Assembly: GCF_007830635.1 (NCBI RefSeq)
Contig: NZ_VLLA01000017.1
Location: 124,001 to 188,000 of the forward strand
Direction: 5' to 3'
Source: Bradyrhizobium huanghuaihaiense
GTDB taxonomy: Bacteria; Pseudomonadota; Alphaproteobacteria; Rhizobiales; Xanthobacteraceae
Length of the DNA stretch: 64,000 bases
Part shown: piece after piece, positions 7,976 to 17,238 of the stretch
Numbering within the stretch: position 1 is the first letter of the stretch
How the letters are laid out: every line of letters begins with the position of its first letter
Position numbers and translations under genes: made by a program
The notes under the pieces: model-generated
The model's input: the letters and a program-made list of their open reading frames with translations, nothing else
What the model was told of the DNA's origin: nothing
The model's database searches: none

Positions 7976-8931
7976 ACTTCACCCTCCTTGCGGTCGCCGC
8001 GCAGCTTGCGGATCAGGCCGATGATACCCTCCGGGGCGCCCACGACGAACAGCACCAGCATCAAACCCAGCACCAGCACGTTGACTTCCGACGAGATCGT
8101 TACCGTCAGCAATTGCTGCGTTGTGCCTAGCAGGATCGCGCCGATGATCGGCCCGGACCAATGCGCGGTTCCGCCGATCAGAGACATCGCGAGTGTCGTG
8201 ACCGAGTAGTTGAGATTGAACGCGGACGCGGGGTCCGCATATTGCAAGTACATCGCCGCCGGCGCGCCGACGGCACACATCAGCGCCCCTGAGATCACAC
8301 AGGCGAGCAGCTTCAATCGCAAGGTCGGCACGCCCGTGCATTCGGCCGCAAGTTCGTCGTCCCTCAGCGCCTGCAGGCCGCGGCCGATCCAAGAGTTCTG
8401 GATGTAGCGCGAGATCGCAACCGCCAGCACCACGAGAAGGGCCTGAACGAAGAACAGCATCTGCACATAGTTGTCGAATGGCGCCGTCACCGCCGGCCGT
8501 TGGATCTGGATGCCCGCAGCTCCACCGACGTATCGCCAGTTCGTTATCGTCGTCTCGATGATGATCGTCAGCGCAATCGTCGCGATCGAGAAAAAAATGC
8601 CCTGCATGCGAAGCGTCAGGAGACCGAGCGCAAACCCCATGAGTGCACCGATCGCGGCGCCAGCCAGGATCTGCAGGGGAAGCGGCGCGCCAAAGGCCTT
8701 GACCAGGAATACCGCGGCATAGACGCCAACGCCGAAGAACGCGCTGGTGCCGAAATTCACATAACCTGCATATCCACCAAGGATGCTCCATGCCACGGCA
8801 AGCGCGATGAACTGCAGGATCACGTAACCGGCAAAGAACGGATACTGGTTGCCGACGACCTGTGTCATCACAAAGACGGCGACGAGAAAGACGGTCGATC
8901 CGGTCCAGAAAGCAATGCTGTTGCGTGTCAT
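7972..8931 (-). CDS. ABC transporter permease, LivM type (system 1)
   Basis: 319 residues from the ATG at 8931, which overlaps the LivH stop (ATGA). The protein is strongly hydrophobic with about 8-9 membrane segments. The N-terminal part carries LGGYAGYVNFGTSAFFGVGVY, the typical LivM transmembrane motif, and GALMGFALGLLTLRMQGIFFSIATIA follows. The C-terminus GAPEGIIGLIRKLRG matches the usual LivM end. It forms the channel with the LivH-type protein in the inner membrane. Confidence 0.9.
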   Translation of the reverse strand: MTRNSIAFWTGSTVFLVAVFVMTQVVGNQYPFFAGYVILQFIALAVAWSILGGYAGYVNFGTSAFFGVGVYAAVFLVKAFGAPLPLQILAGAAIGALMGFALGLLTLRMQGIFFSIATIALTIIIETTITNWRYVGGAAGIQIQRPAVTAPFDNYVQMLFFVQALLVVLAVAISRYIQNSWIGRGLQALRDDELAAECTGVPTLRLKLLACVISGALMCAVGAPAAMYLQYADPASAFNLNYSVTTLAMSLIGGTAHWSGPIIGAILLGTTQQLLTVTISSEVNVLVLGLMLVLFVVGAPEGIIGLIRKLRGDRKEGEV

Positions 8932-9809
8932 GATCGCCTGCCAAACAGGCCCTGCGGCCGTACGGCAAGAACGCCGAGCAACATCGCAAAGGAAATCGCC
9001 GGCGCCCAGGAGGCGCCGAACATGGTGAGCACAATCGTCTCGGCGACACCGAGAATGATGGCGGCGACGAGCGTGCCGCCCATGCTGCCGAGCCCCGCCA
9101 TCACAACGACGCAGAATGTGCGCCCGATATAGGCACGGTCGAGCGTCGGATCGACAGGGGCGACGATGATGAGCAGGGCGCCGGCGATCCCGAGCACAGC
9201 GGTGGCGATGCCGAATGCCCACTGCTTGATCTTGATCGGGTTGGCGCCCATCAACCGTAACGCCTCCTGGTCCTGCGCGACCGCGCGAATGGCGCGTCCC
9301 ATGAAGGTCCGCGACAAATACAGTGTGAGCAGGACGGTCAGTGCGGTTGCGACGGCAAAGGCGACCAGGAGCCGGTACGGAATGCGGATATCGCCGAGCC
9401 GCCAGGCCCTGCCGATATAATCGGCGGTGACGGAGCGTTGATCGACACCGAATTGCAGGATGATCAACACTTCAATGATGAAGGCGACGCCGAAGAAGAA
9501 GGCGATGCCGCGCACGGCGGCGTCGCTGCCTCGCTTCTCGAACGTTTCGTAATACAAGCGATAGGCCACGAGCCCGAGCAGAAAGAATACCGGCGTGATC
9601 AGGAGCCCCGCGACCAGGGGATCAACGGCGTAATGCTCGTTAAGGAAATACACCGCGTACGACGCCAGAACCAGAAACGCCGGATGCGCCACATGGGGAA
9701 CGTCGAGCAGGCCGAACGACACGGACAATCCGAGGCTGACCGCGCCGTAAAAGCAGCCTAGCAGCACCCCGATCACCACCGCATCGAGCAGGAGATCAAA
9801 TGAAAACAA
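8928..9809 (-). CDS. ABC transporter permease, LivH type (system 1)
   Basis: 293 residues, multiple membrane segments. Family features are GCFYGAVSLGLSVSFGLLDVPHVAHPAF near the N-terminus (LivH normally has NFAHG or similar here), the cytoplasmic coupling helix GRAIRAVAQDQEALRLMGAN, and GLGSMGGTLVAAIILGVAE. The C-terminus VLAVRPQGLFGRRS is the conventional LivH ending. It lies 99 bp downstream of the binding-protein gene. That gap holds a short TCCCC-GCC-GGGGA hairpin which could set different expression levels of binding protein and membrane parts (inference). Confidence 0.9.
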   Translation of the reverse strand: MFSFDLLLDAVVIGVLLGCFYGAVSLGLSVSFGLLDVPHVAHPAFLVLASYAVYFLNEHYAVDPLVAGLLITPVFFLLGLVAYRLYYETFEKRGSDAAVRGIAFFFGVAFIIEVLIILQFGVDQRSVTADYIGRAWRLGDIRIPYRLLVAFAVATALTVLLTLYLSRTFMGRAIRAVAQDQEALRLMGANPIKIKQWAFGIATAVLGIAGALLIIVAPVDPTLDRAYIGRTFCVVVMAGLGSMGGTLVAAIILGVAETIVLTMFGASWAPAISFAMLLGVLAVRPQGLFGRRS

Positions 9810-9908
9810 TTGAGGTCCCCCTTGACCCGCCTTGGCCCGCTTCCCCGATCAACTCGTGCCGGGGTATCCGATCCCCGCCGGGGACGATCTTTCCCTTGCC
9901 GCCTCGAC

Positions 9909-11192
9909 TTATTTCCGCGCGGCCTCAAACGGAGCGATCAACTCGCCGGATTTCAGGTTCTCCGGGAACAGGATCACCTGCTTGCCCGAGCTGCGGAACT
10001 GCTCCATGTTCTTGTCAACGACGCCGCGGAACTGGGCCTGCAGCACCGCGGTTTCCTTGCGCTCGCCGTCAGGCGAAAACGCGATCGGACCGACGATGGT
10101 CTTGTGCGTGTTTTCGCGCAGATATTTTGCAAGTGCCTTCTGCTCCAGCGATCCCACCGCGTTGATGGCCTGCGCGATGAGCTGGCCGCTGGCATAGCCG
10201 AACGGCGCCAGATAATAGCCGAGCGGATCGATCTTGGCTTCGACGGCACGTTTCGTGTACTTGTCGAAGAACTCCTTGGTCCCCTCGAAATACATGCTCT
10301 TTTCGGGCAGCCATGTGTTGTAGTTCACGACTCCGTTGAGTAGCGAACCCATATTCTCCATCACGGCGCCGAACTGCAGGCCGACCATACCGCCGCCGAA
10401 AACCTTGACATTGTCGCCGATCCCGATCTCGTTCACGGCACGCAGAATGCCCGCCGAGTCCGGCGGATAAGACGCGATATAGACGATGTCGGGCTTGGCC
10501 GCCTTGAGCGCGCGGATGATGCTGGAGAACTCCACCGTGTTCGGCGGATAGGCCTGGTCGAATACCATCGGCAGGTTGCGCTTCGCTGCGACTTCACGCG
10601 CGGTCTTCGCCAGATTCTGCGCGAATTCCTGGTCGGCGGCCAGCAACGCCATGGATTTGCCGCCGGCCCTCTGACCGATATCGAGGAACGAGGTCGCCCA
10701 GCTGTCAGCCGGCCCCCAGGGCGCATTGTTGAACCACATGTCATGGCCGACTTTGCTGTTGACCTGGAAGGAGAAGTTACCCATCAGCAGAAGCCCACGC
10801 TGCTTGACCATCGGCATGATCGGCGCCGTCGGCACGGTCGCATAGGGCGCGAACAGGAGGTCAACCTTGTCGACATCGATCAGCTTCGAATAGATCGCCG
10901 GCGTCTCCGACGCGCTGGACTTGTCGTCATAGACGACAAGTTCGATCTTGCGGCCTCCGAGCAGCCCGCCCTTGGCGTTGACGTCGTCGCGCCAGATCTC
11001 GATGCCGAGCAGCGAGGCCTTGCCGCCGCCTGCGAGACCGCCGGTTTGCGGCATGCTCATGCCGATCCTGATCGGCGTCTGCTGCGCCCGCACCAACTTG
11101 GCGCCGAGCGGCGTGGCGGCAAGCGCCGCGCCGGCGGTCGCCAGCAGGCGGCGGCGGGAAATCGATCCTGGCTTGGAGACCTTCTTCGACAT
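9909..11192 (-). CDS. ABC transporter periplasmic substrate-binding protein, LivK type (system 1)
   Basis: 427 residues. The N-terminus MSKKVSKPGSISRRRLLATAG has a twin-arginine motif (SRRRLLA) followed by a hydrophobic stretch and an LVRAQQ cleavage region, so export by Tat is likely. The mature part starts with PIRIGMSMPQTGGLAGGGK and contains the IEIWRDDVNAKGGLLGGRKIELVVYDD segment typical of the Peripla_BP_6 (branched-chain amino acid/amide) family. The ligand is unknown. Because the gene follows the Mo-hydroxylase subunits by 68 bp on the same strand, a heteroaromatic or other substrate of that enzyme is a reasonable guess. Confidence 0.9.
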   Translation of the reverse strand: MSKKVSKPGSISRRRLLATAGAALAATPLGAKLVRAQQTPIRIGMSMPQTGGLAGGGKASLLGIEIWRDDVNAKGGLLGGRKIELVVYDDKSSASETPAIYSKLIDVDKVDLLFAPYATVPTAPIMPMVKQRGLLLMGNFSFQVNSKVGHDMWFNNAPWGPADSWATSFLDIGQRAGGKSMALLAADQEFAQNLAKTAREVAAKRNLPMVFDQAYPPNTVEFSSIIRALKAAKPDIVYIASYPPDSAGILRAVNEIGIGDNVKVFGGGMVGLQFGAVMENMGSLLNGVVNYNTWLPEKSMYFEGTKEFFDKYTKRAVEAKIDPLGYYLAPFGYASGQLIAQAINAVGSLEQKALAKYLRENTHKTIVGPIAFSPDGERKETAVLQAQFRGVVDKNMEQFRSSGKQVILFPENLKSGELIAPFEAARK

Positions 11193-11260
11193 TGGCAGTT
11201 CTCTCCCCTGGGTCGTTGTTGCTTGGTGTAATTGTACTGGTGTTGTGGCGGCGTCCCTCG

Positions 11261-13654
11261 TCAGATCCGTCCCAAGGCCGACAGGATGACCTGCGGTGTC
11301 AGGGGAATCTCGGTGATCATTGTCCCGAACGGTTTGAGCGCATCATTGACCGCGTTGGCCACCGCCGCCGCCGCGCCTGCAGTACCGGCCTCGCCCGCGC
11401 CCTTGGCGCCTAGCTCGGACTCGCGCGTCGGCGAGACAACGTGGCCCACGTCGATGTCAGGCATTTCGCCGGACATCGGCACCAGGTAATCGGCCATGTT
11501 GGCATTGGTCAGCTGTCCCCGGTCGTCATAGACGCACTTTTCAAACAGCGCCGCACCAAGCCCCTGCACCACCCCGCCCCTGATCTGCTCATCGACCAGC
11601 TGCGGATTGATGATGGTGCCGCAATCCTCGACCACCCAGTGCTTGAGCAACTTGACGAAGCCGGTGTCGGTATCGACTTCGACCCAGGCGGCTTGAACGC
11701 CATTTGTGAAGGCGAAAGGATAGTCACGGGGCACATAGTGCCTTGTCGCCATCGGTTCGGGCTGGATGCCCGGTGGTAGGGTGTCGGGACGGAAATAGAC
11801 GATGCGCGCAAGCTCGTCGAGTTCGATGCGCCGCGCACCGTCGCTGACATTGACCACGGCATTGTCGATGATATCGAGTTCGGCCGGGGTCGATTGCAGA
11901 ATGACAGCGGCCACATCGAGGATATTCTTGCGCAAGATCTTCGTCGCCTGCAACGCCGCCTCGCCGCCAATGCCGGCGCCGCGCGAAGCCCACGTGCCGC
12001 CGCCGTAGGGCGTCATGTCGGTATCACCGAGGATGACGCGGACGCGATCCATGGAAACGCCGAGGACGCTGCCCACGATCTGCGCCGTGAGCGACTGCGA
12101 GCCCTGCCCCTGCTCTGTGATGCTGGTCTGGCAGATCACCGAACCTTGCGCATCCAGCCGCACCGCCACGCCATCCTGGGACGAAATCTTGGCCCCTCCG
12201 ACGCCATAGAACGCGGCGCTGGGATTGGTAACTTCGATAAAGCTCGCGATGCCGATGCCGCGATGAATGCCCTGCTTTCGCAAGGCCGCCTGCTCGGCGC
12301 GCAGCGCCTCATAATTCATCATCTCGACGATCTTCGCCAGCGACGCATGGTGCGACAACTGCTCGAACCGCAGCCCCGACGGCGAGGCACAGGGATAGGC
12401 GTCGTCGGCAATGAGATTGCGGCGGCGGATTTCCACCGGATCCATACCGATCTTCATGGCGGCGAGATCGACCAGTCCCTCAGTCACCGAACAGGCGATG
12501 GGATGGCCGACTGCGCGGTACTGGCACATCACGTTCTTGTTCTGAAACACCACCCGCGCACGTGCGCGATAGTTCTTGGTGGTGTAGGGGCCGCCGACGA
12601 GGTTGACGACCTGGTTGGCCTCGATCGCGCTGGTGCGCGGGTACATCGAATAAGGCCCGATGCCGGTCAGATCGTCGATCTCGAACGCCGTGATGGTGCC
12701 ATCGCGCTGGACGCCGATCTTTCCCTTGCAGCGATGGTCGCGGGCGTGAATGTCGGTATTGAAACTCTCGACGCGGTCGGCGACGAATTTTATCGGCCGA
12801 CGCAACAGCTTGGCCAGCGCGTATGTCGCCATCTCGTCGGCGTAGATGTGCACCTTGATGCCAAACGAGCCGCCGACATCCTTGCAGACGACGCGGACCT
12901 GCGCCTCTCGCAAGCCTAGATGCAGTGCCGCGATGTTCTGCACCATATGCGGGGCCTGCGTGCCCTGATAGATCGTGAGCCGCGCTTCCGCGGCATCCCA
13001 GTCGGCAACGACCGAACGCGGCTCCAGCGTCACGCCGGTGTGGCGGCCGAAGATGAATTCGGCCTCGACCACCGCATCGGAACCGGCGAAGGCTTGATCC
13101 ACCGCGCCTGCGTCGAGGATGCGCTCGAACGCAAGATTGTCGCCAAGCGAGGCGTGAATGACCGGTGTCGCCGGATCGAGCGCTGTGCGCATGTCGGTGA
13201 CGGCTTCGAGTTCCCTATACTCGACCCCAACATGCTCCACGGCATCCTCAGCCGCCGCCCGGCTCGTCGCGACGATAGCGGCCACCGCCTCGCCCTGCCA
13301 GCAGACCCGGTCGACTGCGATCGCCGATTGTGGTGCGGATTTGAGGCCCTTGAGATGGGAGAGCACGCCGATCCACGGCGTGATGACGTCCGCAAGCTCT
13401 TTGCCCGTAACAACCGCGATCACGCCCGGCATCCGCCTTGCAGCGGCGGCGTCGATGCTCACGATCTCCGCGTGCGCATACGGCGAGCGCAAGAACACGA
13501 CATGCGCCATCCGCGGCAGCTCCATGTCGCTGACATAGCTGCCGCGGCCCTGCAGCAGTCGGTCGAGATTCGGCCGGGGCACCGTCTTGCCGATATAGGA
13601 GTTCGGCCGGTCCAGGACCGACAGCCGTTGGGGATTGCTGCGGATCGAGCTCAT
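11261..13654 (-). CDS. Mo-hydroxylase large subunit, molybdopterin-binding (xanthine dehydrogenase/CoxL family)
   Basis: 797 residues from the ATG at 13654, which overlaps the Fe-S subunit stop. N-terminal GKTVPRPNLDRLLQGRGSY is the usual start of these subunits, followed by the hammerhead domain and the QGTQAPHMVQ and GGSFGIK segments near the cofactor. The catalytic Glu is in GAKGAGEAGTAGAAAAVANAVND close to the C-terminus, and TPQVILSALG closes the protein. Expected partners (2Fe-2S and FAD subunits) are adjacent, so this is a complete three-subunit enzyme acting in the cytoplasm. The substrate cannot be assigned from sequence; the active-site loop motifs of CO dehydrogenase were not seen. 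Confidence 0.9.
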   Translation of the reverse strand: MSSIRSNPQRLSVLDRPNSYIGKTVPRPNLDRLLQGRGSYVSDMELPRMAHVVFLRSPYAHAEIVSIDAAAARRMPGVIAVVTGKELADVITPWIGVLSHLKGLKSAPQSAIAVDRVCWQGEAVAAIVATSRAAAEDAVEHVGVEYRELEAVTDMRTALDPATPVIHASLGDNLAFERILDAGAVDQAFAGSDAVVEAEFIFGRHTGVTLEPRSVVADWDAAEARLTIYQGTQAPHMVQNIAALHLGLREAQVRVVCKDVGGSFGIKVHIYADEMATYALAKLLRRPIKFVADRVESFNTDIHARDHRCKGKIGVQRDGTITAFEIDDLTGIGPYSMYPRTSAIEANQVVNLVGGPYTTKNYRARARVVFQNKNVMCQYRAVGHPIACSVTEGLVDLAAMKIGMDPVEIRRRNLIADDAYPCASPSGLRFEQLSHHASLAKIVEMMNYEALRAEQAALRKQGIHRGIGIASFIEVTNPSAAFYGVGGAKISSQDGVAVRLDAQGSVICQTSITEQGQGSQSLTAQIVGSVLGVSMDRVRVILGDTDMTPYGGGTWASRGAGIGGEAALQATKILRKNILDVAAVILQSTPAELDIIDNAVVNVSDGARRIELDELARIVYFRPDTLPPGIQPEPMATRHYVPRDYPFAFTNGVQAAWVEVDTDTGFVKLLKHWVVEDCGTIINPQLVDEQIRGGVVQGLGAALFEKCVYDDRGQLTNANMADYLVPMSGEMPDIDVGHVVSPTRESELGAKGAGEAGTAGAAAAVANAVNDALKPFGTMITEIPLTPQVILSALGRI

Positions 13655-14136
13655 GCCTTCAGCTCCATCCGCGCCCGCGCGGTCGTCTCGATCGCGTCGA
13701 TGATGGCGTGATAGCCGGTGCAGCGGCAGTAATTGCCCGAGAGATGCTCGCGGATCTCCTCTCGCGCAGGCGTTCGGTTCTCGCGCAACAGATCCTGCGC
13801 CGCCATCAGCATGCCCGGCGTACAGAAGCCGCATTGCAGCGCATTGCGGTCGCGAAACGCCGCCTGCAGATCGGCGATCTCGCCGGAGTCGGATAGGCCC
13901 TCGATCGTCTCGACCGCGGCGCCATTCGCCTGCACCGCCAGCATCAGGCAGGAGCGCACAATCTCGCCGCCGACGCGCACCGTGCAAGCTCCGCATACAC
14001 CATGCTCACATCCGAGATGCGTGCCCGTCAGTTTCAGATGTTCGCGCAGGAAATCCGCAAGATTGAGCCGCGGCAAGACATGCGCCTCCACGCGCTCGCC
14101 GTTGACCGTAACTGAGATCGCCACTGGAGCCGTCAC
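13651..14136 (-). CDS. Mo-hydroxylase small subunit, two [2Fe-2S] clusters
   Basis: 161 residues, the usual size for this subunit. The plant-ferredoxin-type cluster ligands are in LGCEHGVCGACTV with a further Cys in RSCLML. The second cluster ligands are CGFCTPGM and CRCTGY in the four-helix domain. It passes electrons from the Mo site to FAD. The gene overlaps both flanking subunit genes by 4 bp (ATGA), so the three are translationally coupled. Confidence 0.93.
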   Translation of the reverse strand: MTAPVAISVTVNGERVEAHVLPRLNLADFLREHLKLTGTHLGCEHGVCGACTVRVGGEIVRSCLMLAVQANGAAVETIEGLSDSGEIADLQAAFRDRNALQCGFCTPGMLMAAQDLLRENRTPAREEIREHLSGNYCRCTGYHAIIDAIETTARARMELKA

Positions 14137-15014
14137 GAACGTCCTCCGATGTTGAGATCGGGACGGTTCAGGAGCGAAGCGACGCAGCGCGCCAGCAACA
14201 CTCTTGCGAGATGTCGGCGCATTGCCGGCGTCGCCTGCTGATCCTCATGCGGATCAAGCTCATGTGAAAGGGCGTCGGAGGCCTCGGCCAGCAGTGCGGG
14301 CGTGATCGTGGCGCCAGCCAGTTTGCTGGCAGCCTTCGCCAGGACGGGCTTGTCGCCGACGGCGAAATAGCCGAGCCGGAGGTCGGCGAACCGATCGCCC
14401 TGCAGCATTGCCTGTGCCGCAAGGCCGACGATCGCATAGTCGCCGTGCCGCCGCGCAAACTCCTGGAAGAAATGCGCCGAGCCGGTACGGGCGACTGGCA
14501 GTTCGATGGCGACCAGCAGATCCTGCGGTGCGAGCTGCGTCTCGTAGATCCCGGTGAAAAAATCCTCTGCAGCAATCCGCCGTTCGCCGCCGGGGCCGTG
14601 TACGACGATCGTCGCACCCAGCGCCAGCATGCAGGCGGGCAGCTCGGATGCCGGATCGGCCTGCGCAAGGCTACCGCCGATGGTCCCCCGGTTGCGTATC
14701 GCGGGGTGCGCGACATGCGCCGCTGCCGCCCCGAGCAGCGGCGCGCATTTCACAATGTCGGATGATTTCAGGAGGTCGGCATGCCGGGTCAGCGCGCCCA
14801 TGACGAGTGTATCGCCCTTGACCACGATCCCGCGCAATTCGGCGAGATCGCCGATATCGACGATTACTTCCGGCGCAACCAGCCGCAGATTCATCGCGGG
14901 GATCAGGCTTTGCCCGCCCGAAAGCACCCTCGCTTTCTCTCCGTGCACGGCAAGCAGCTCCAGCGCATTGGCAACGCTGGTCGCGCGTGCATAGGCGAAA
15001 GCCGCGGCTTTCAT
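14133..15014 (-). CDS. Mo-hydroxylase medium subunit, FAD-binding (CoxM type)
   Basis: 293 residues. The FAD pyrophosphate-binding motif LSGGQSLIPAMNLRL lies near residues 31-45 and the second motif IRNRGTIGGSLAQADPASELP at about 105-125, both diagnostic of the CoxM/XdhB group. It is the first gene of the minus-strand operon that continues through the importer to 6508. A divergent gene starts at 15189, so the operon promoter should lie in the 174-bp gap. Confidence 0.92.
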   Translation of the reverse strand: MKAAAFAYARATSVANALELLAVHGEKARVLSGGQSLIPAMNLRLVAPEVIVDIGDLAELRGIVVKGDTLVMGALTRHADLLKSSDIVKCAPLLGAAAAHVAHPAIRNRGTIGGSLAQADPASELPACMLALGATIVVHGPGGERRIAAEDFFTGIYETQLAPQDLLVAIELPVARTGSAHFFQEFARRHGDYAIVGLAAQAMLQGDRFADLRLGYFAVGDKPVLAKAASKLAGATITPALLAEASDALSHELDPHEDQQATPAMRRHLARVLLARCVASLLNRPDLNIGGRS

Positions 15015-15188
15015 TCAGGCAAGCCCCTCCCCGGAACTGCTTTTCTGCTTTTGAGGGGATTAGAGGGTGGGACTATTCGAAGGTCAAGCGACTAGATTTC
15101 GCAGTCTTTTCGACTTTCGGACTTGCCTTGATCGACCGGCCGACGCACGCTCCCGCCAACAAAAACAGCTCGGGGAGGCACAGCAATC
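15015..15188. promoter_or_regulatory. Divergent intergenic region between Mo-hydroxylase operon and LLM oxidoreductase
   Basis: 174 bp separating two divergently transcribed operons, so it should hold both promoters. A GGGGAGG ribosome site lies just before the plus-strand ATG at 15189. I see a short AGTC-N5-GACT inverted repeat around 15101-15113 but no recognisable operator for a known regulator. Confidence 0.4.
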
Positions 15189-16295
15189 ATGAAGCTTGGG
15201 TTCTTCACGATGCCGATCCATCCCCTGGACAAGGATTGGCGGCAATCCCTGAAGGAGGATCGGGAAGCCTTCCTGCTGGCGGACGAGCTCGGATTTTCGG
15301 AGGCCTATGTCGGCGAGCACGTCACCGACCGCGCCGAAAACATCACGTCCTGCGTCGCTTTCATCGCCTGGCTTGCCGCCGCCACCAAGCAGATCAAACT
15401 CGGCACCGGCACGGTCAACATGCCGAACAGCCATCCGGCTGCAATTGCCGCCTCCATCGCAATGCTCGACCACATGCTCGACGGCCGGCTGATCTTCGGC
15501 ATCAGCCCGGGCGGCCTGCTGTCGGACGCCGAGCTGTTTGGCAATCTCGGGGCCGATCGCAATGCGATGTTCCTGGAGGCGATTAACCAGGTCCTGGCAA
15601 TCTGGGAGGGCAAGCCACCCTACAATCTTGCCGGCAATTACTGGAACATCTCGATCGAAAAGACCCTGATCGAAGACATCGGTCAGGGCTTCATTGCAAA
15701 GCCACTGCAGCGTCCGCACCCGCCGATCGTGGTCACGGCCGTCGCGCCCTTCTCCAAGGGCGTCACCGAGGCGGCCGCGCGCGGCTGGGAACCGATTTCC
15801 GCCAACTTCCTGATGCCGGCATGGGTGAAGAGCCACTGGCCGAAATATGTCGAGGGCTGCGAGCGCGCCGGCCGTCCGGCCGATCCCGCCAACTGGCGCG
15901 TGGCCAAAAGCGTATTCGTCGCCAAGGATGCCGCTACCGCCAAGGCCTACGCCACCGACCCTAACGGACCTTACGTCTACTACTATCGCTCGCTCTTCAC
16001 CAAGCTGAAGCGGAATGGTCGCATCGAGCTGTTCAAGACCCGGCGCGACCAGCCCGACGATGAGGTGACGCTGGAGTCGATCTGCGAAAAGCTCATTATT
16101 TACGGCACACCGGAGAGCGTCGCCGACCAGTTGCTGGCTTTCCAGGAGGAAGTCGGCACCTTCGGCACGCTCCTCTACGCCGGCAAGGACTGGCGCGATC
16201 GCGAGGCCGGCCGCCGCTCCATGATCCTGATGGCCGAGCAGGTCATGCCACGCGTGAACGCGGCCTCTGCCCGAAGCCGCGACGCCGCAGGTTGA
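15189..16295 (+). CDS. LLM-class flavin-dependent oxidoreductase (bacterial luciferase-like monooxygenase)
   Basis: 368 residues. The N-terminus MKLGFFTMPIHPLDKDW, the VGEHVTDRAEN segment and the LGTGTVNMPNSHPA strand are typical of the luciferase-like TIM barrel, as is the RLIFGISPGGLLSDAELFG loop. The closest class I recognise is the LimB-like monooxygenase group (limonene 1,2-monooxygenase and relatives). Such enzymes use reduced flavin and O2. It is divergent from the Mo-hydroxylase/importer operon and overlaps the deacetylase-like gene, which suggests an oxygenation followed by hydrolysis in the same catabolic route (inference). Confidence 0.87.
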   Translation: MKLGFFTMPIHPLDKDWRQSLKEDREAFLLADELGFSEAYVGEHVTDRAENITSCVAFIAWLAAATKQIKLGTGTVNMPNSHPAAIAASIAMLDHMLDGRLIFGISPGGLLSDAELFGNLGADRNAMFLEAINQVLAIWEGKPPYNLAGNYWNISIEKTLIEDIGQGFIAKPLQRPHPPIVVTAVAPFSKGVTEAAARGWEPISANFLMPAWVKSHWPKYVEGCERAGRPADPANWRVAKSVFVAKDAATAKAYATDPNGPYVYYYRSLFTKLKRNGRIELFKTRRDQPDDEVTLESICEKLIIYGTPESVADQLLAFQEEVGTFGTLLYAGKDWRDREAGRRSMILMAEQVMPRVNAASARSRDAAG

Positions 16296-16300
16296 GCGCG

Positions 16301-17176
16301 ATGGCCCTTTCCGATCGCATCCCCTATCTGGCGCAGGTCGACCGCCCGAAGCTCAAGCTGCCCGGCGGCAAGAGGCTCGCCGTCTGGGTCATCCTCAATG
16401 TCGAGGAATGGCGGATCGAAAACGCCATGCCTCGTAGCGTGCTGTCGCCGCCGATGGGGCAGCCGCTGTTGCCGGACGTGCCGAACTGGTCGTGGCATGA
16501 ATACGGCATGCGCGCGGGTTTCTGGCGCCAGTTCAAGGCACTCACGGAGCGCAACATCCCGGTGACGCTCGCGATCAACGGCAATGTCTGCAACTCCTAT
16601 CCCCGCGTCGCCTCCGCCGCACTGGAAGCCGGGTTCGAGTTCATGGGCCACGGCTTCCTGCAGGGGCCGATGCACAAGCTCGATGACCAGGCCGACGCGA
16701 TCAAGCGCGCGGTCGACACCATCGCCCAGTTCGCCGGCAAGCCGCCGCGCTCATGGGAGAGCCCTGGCCTCACCGAAACCGAGGCAACTCTGGACCTGCT
16801 CCGCCTCAACGGCATCGAATATGTCGCGGACTGGGTGATCGACGATTTGCCGCAGGATGTCGCCACGCCCCACGGCACAATCACCACCATCCCCTATTCG
16901 GTGGAGACCAACGACATTGTCATCCATGCGCTGCAGCATTTGCCGTCCGAGCAGTTTTTGAAGCGCTGCACCGACCAGTTCGACCGCCTCTATCTCGAAG
17001 GCGCCGATAATGCGCGGGTGATGGCGATCTCGATCCATCCTTACATCACCGGCGTGCCGCACCGGATCAAATATCTGGAGGCGCTGCTCGATCATGTCAT
17101 CTGCCATGATGGCGTCGCCCTGATGACCGCAAGCGAAATCGGCGACTGGTATCGCGCCGAGATGGCGGGGAAATAG
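16301..17176 (+). CDS. Polysaccharide deacetylase-family hydrolase, PuuE/allantoinase-like
   Basis: 291 residues from the ATG at 16301; an in-frame TTG at 16292 overlapping the upstream stop is an alternative. The start RIPYLAQVDRPKLKLPGGKRLAVWVILNVEEW and the WSWHEYGMRAGFWR segment resemble the cofactor-independent allantoinase PuuE and related amidohydrolases rather than chitin deacetylases. FMGHGFLQG and the late ISIHPYITGVPHR give the expected His residues. A role in opening a cyclic amide or removing an N-acyl group is likely; the true substrate is unknown. Confidence 0.85.
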   Translation: MALSDRIPYLAQVDRPKLKLPGGKRLAVWVILNVEEWRIENAMPRSVLSPPMGQPLLPDVPNWSWHEYGMRAGFWRQFKALTERNIPVTLAINGNVCNSYPRVASAALEAGFEFMGHGFLQGPMHKLDDQADAIKRAVDTIAQFAGKPPRSWESPGLTETEATLDLLRLNGIEYVADWVIDDLPQDVATPHGTITTIPYSVETNDIVIHALQHLPSEQFLKRCTDQFDRLYLEGADNARVMAISIHPYITGVPHRIKYLEALLDHVICHDGVALMTASEIGDWYRAEMAGK

Positions 17177-17238
17177 CGCTGATCTATTTGCCGTCGCCGG
17201 GGATGAATTGCCATCCGCGTGCGCTGCCCGGGCTGAAA

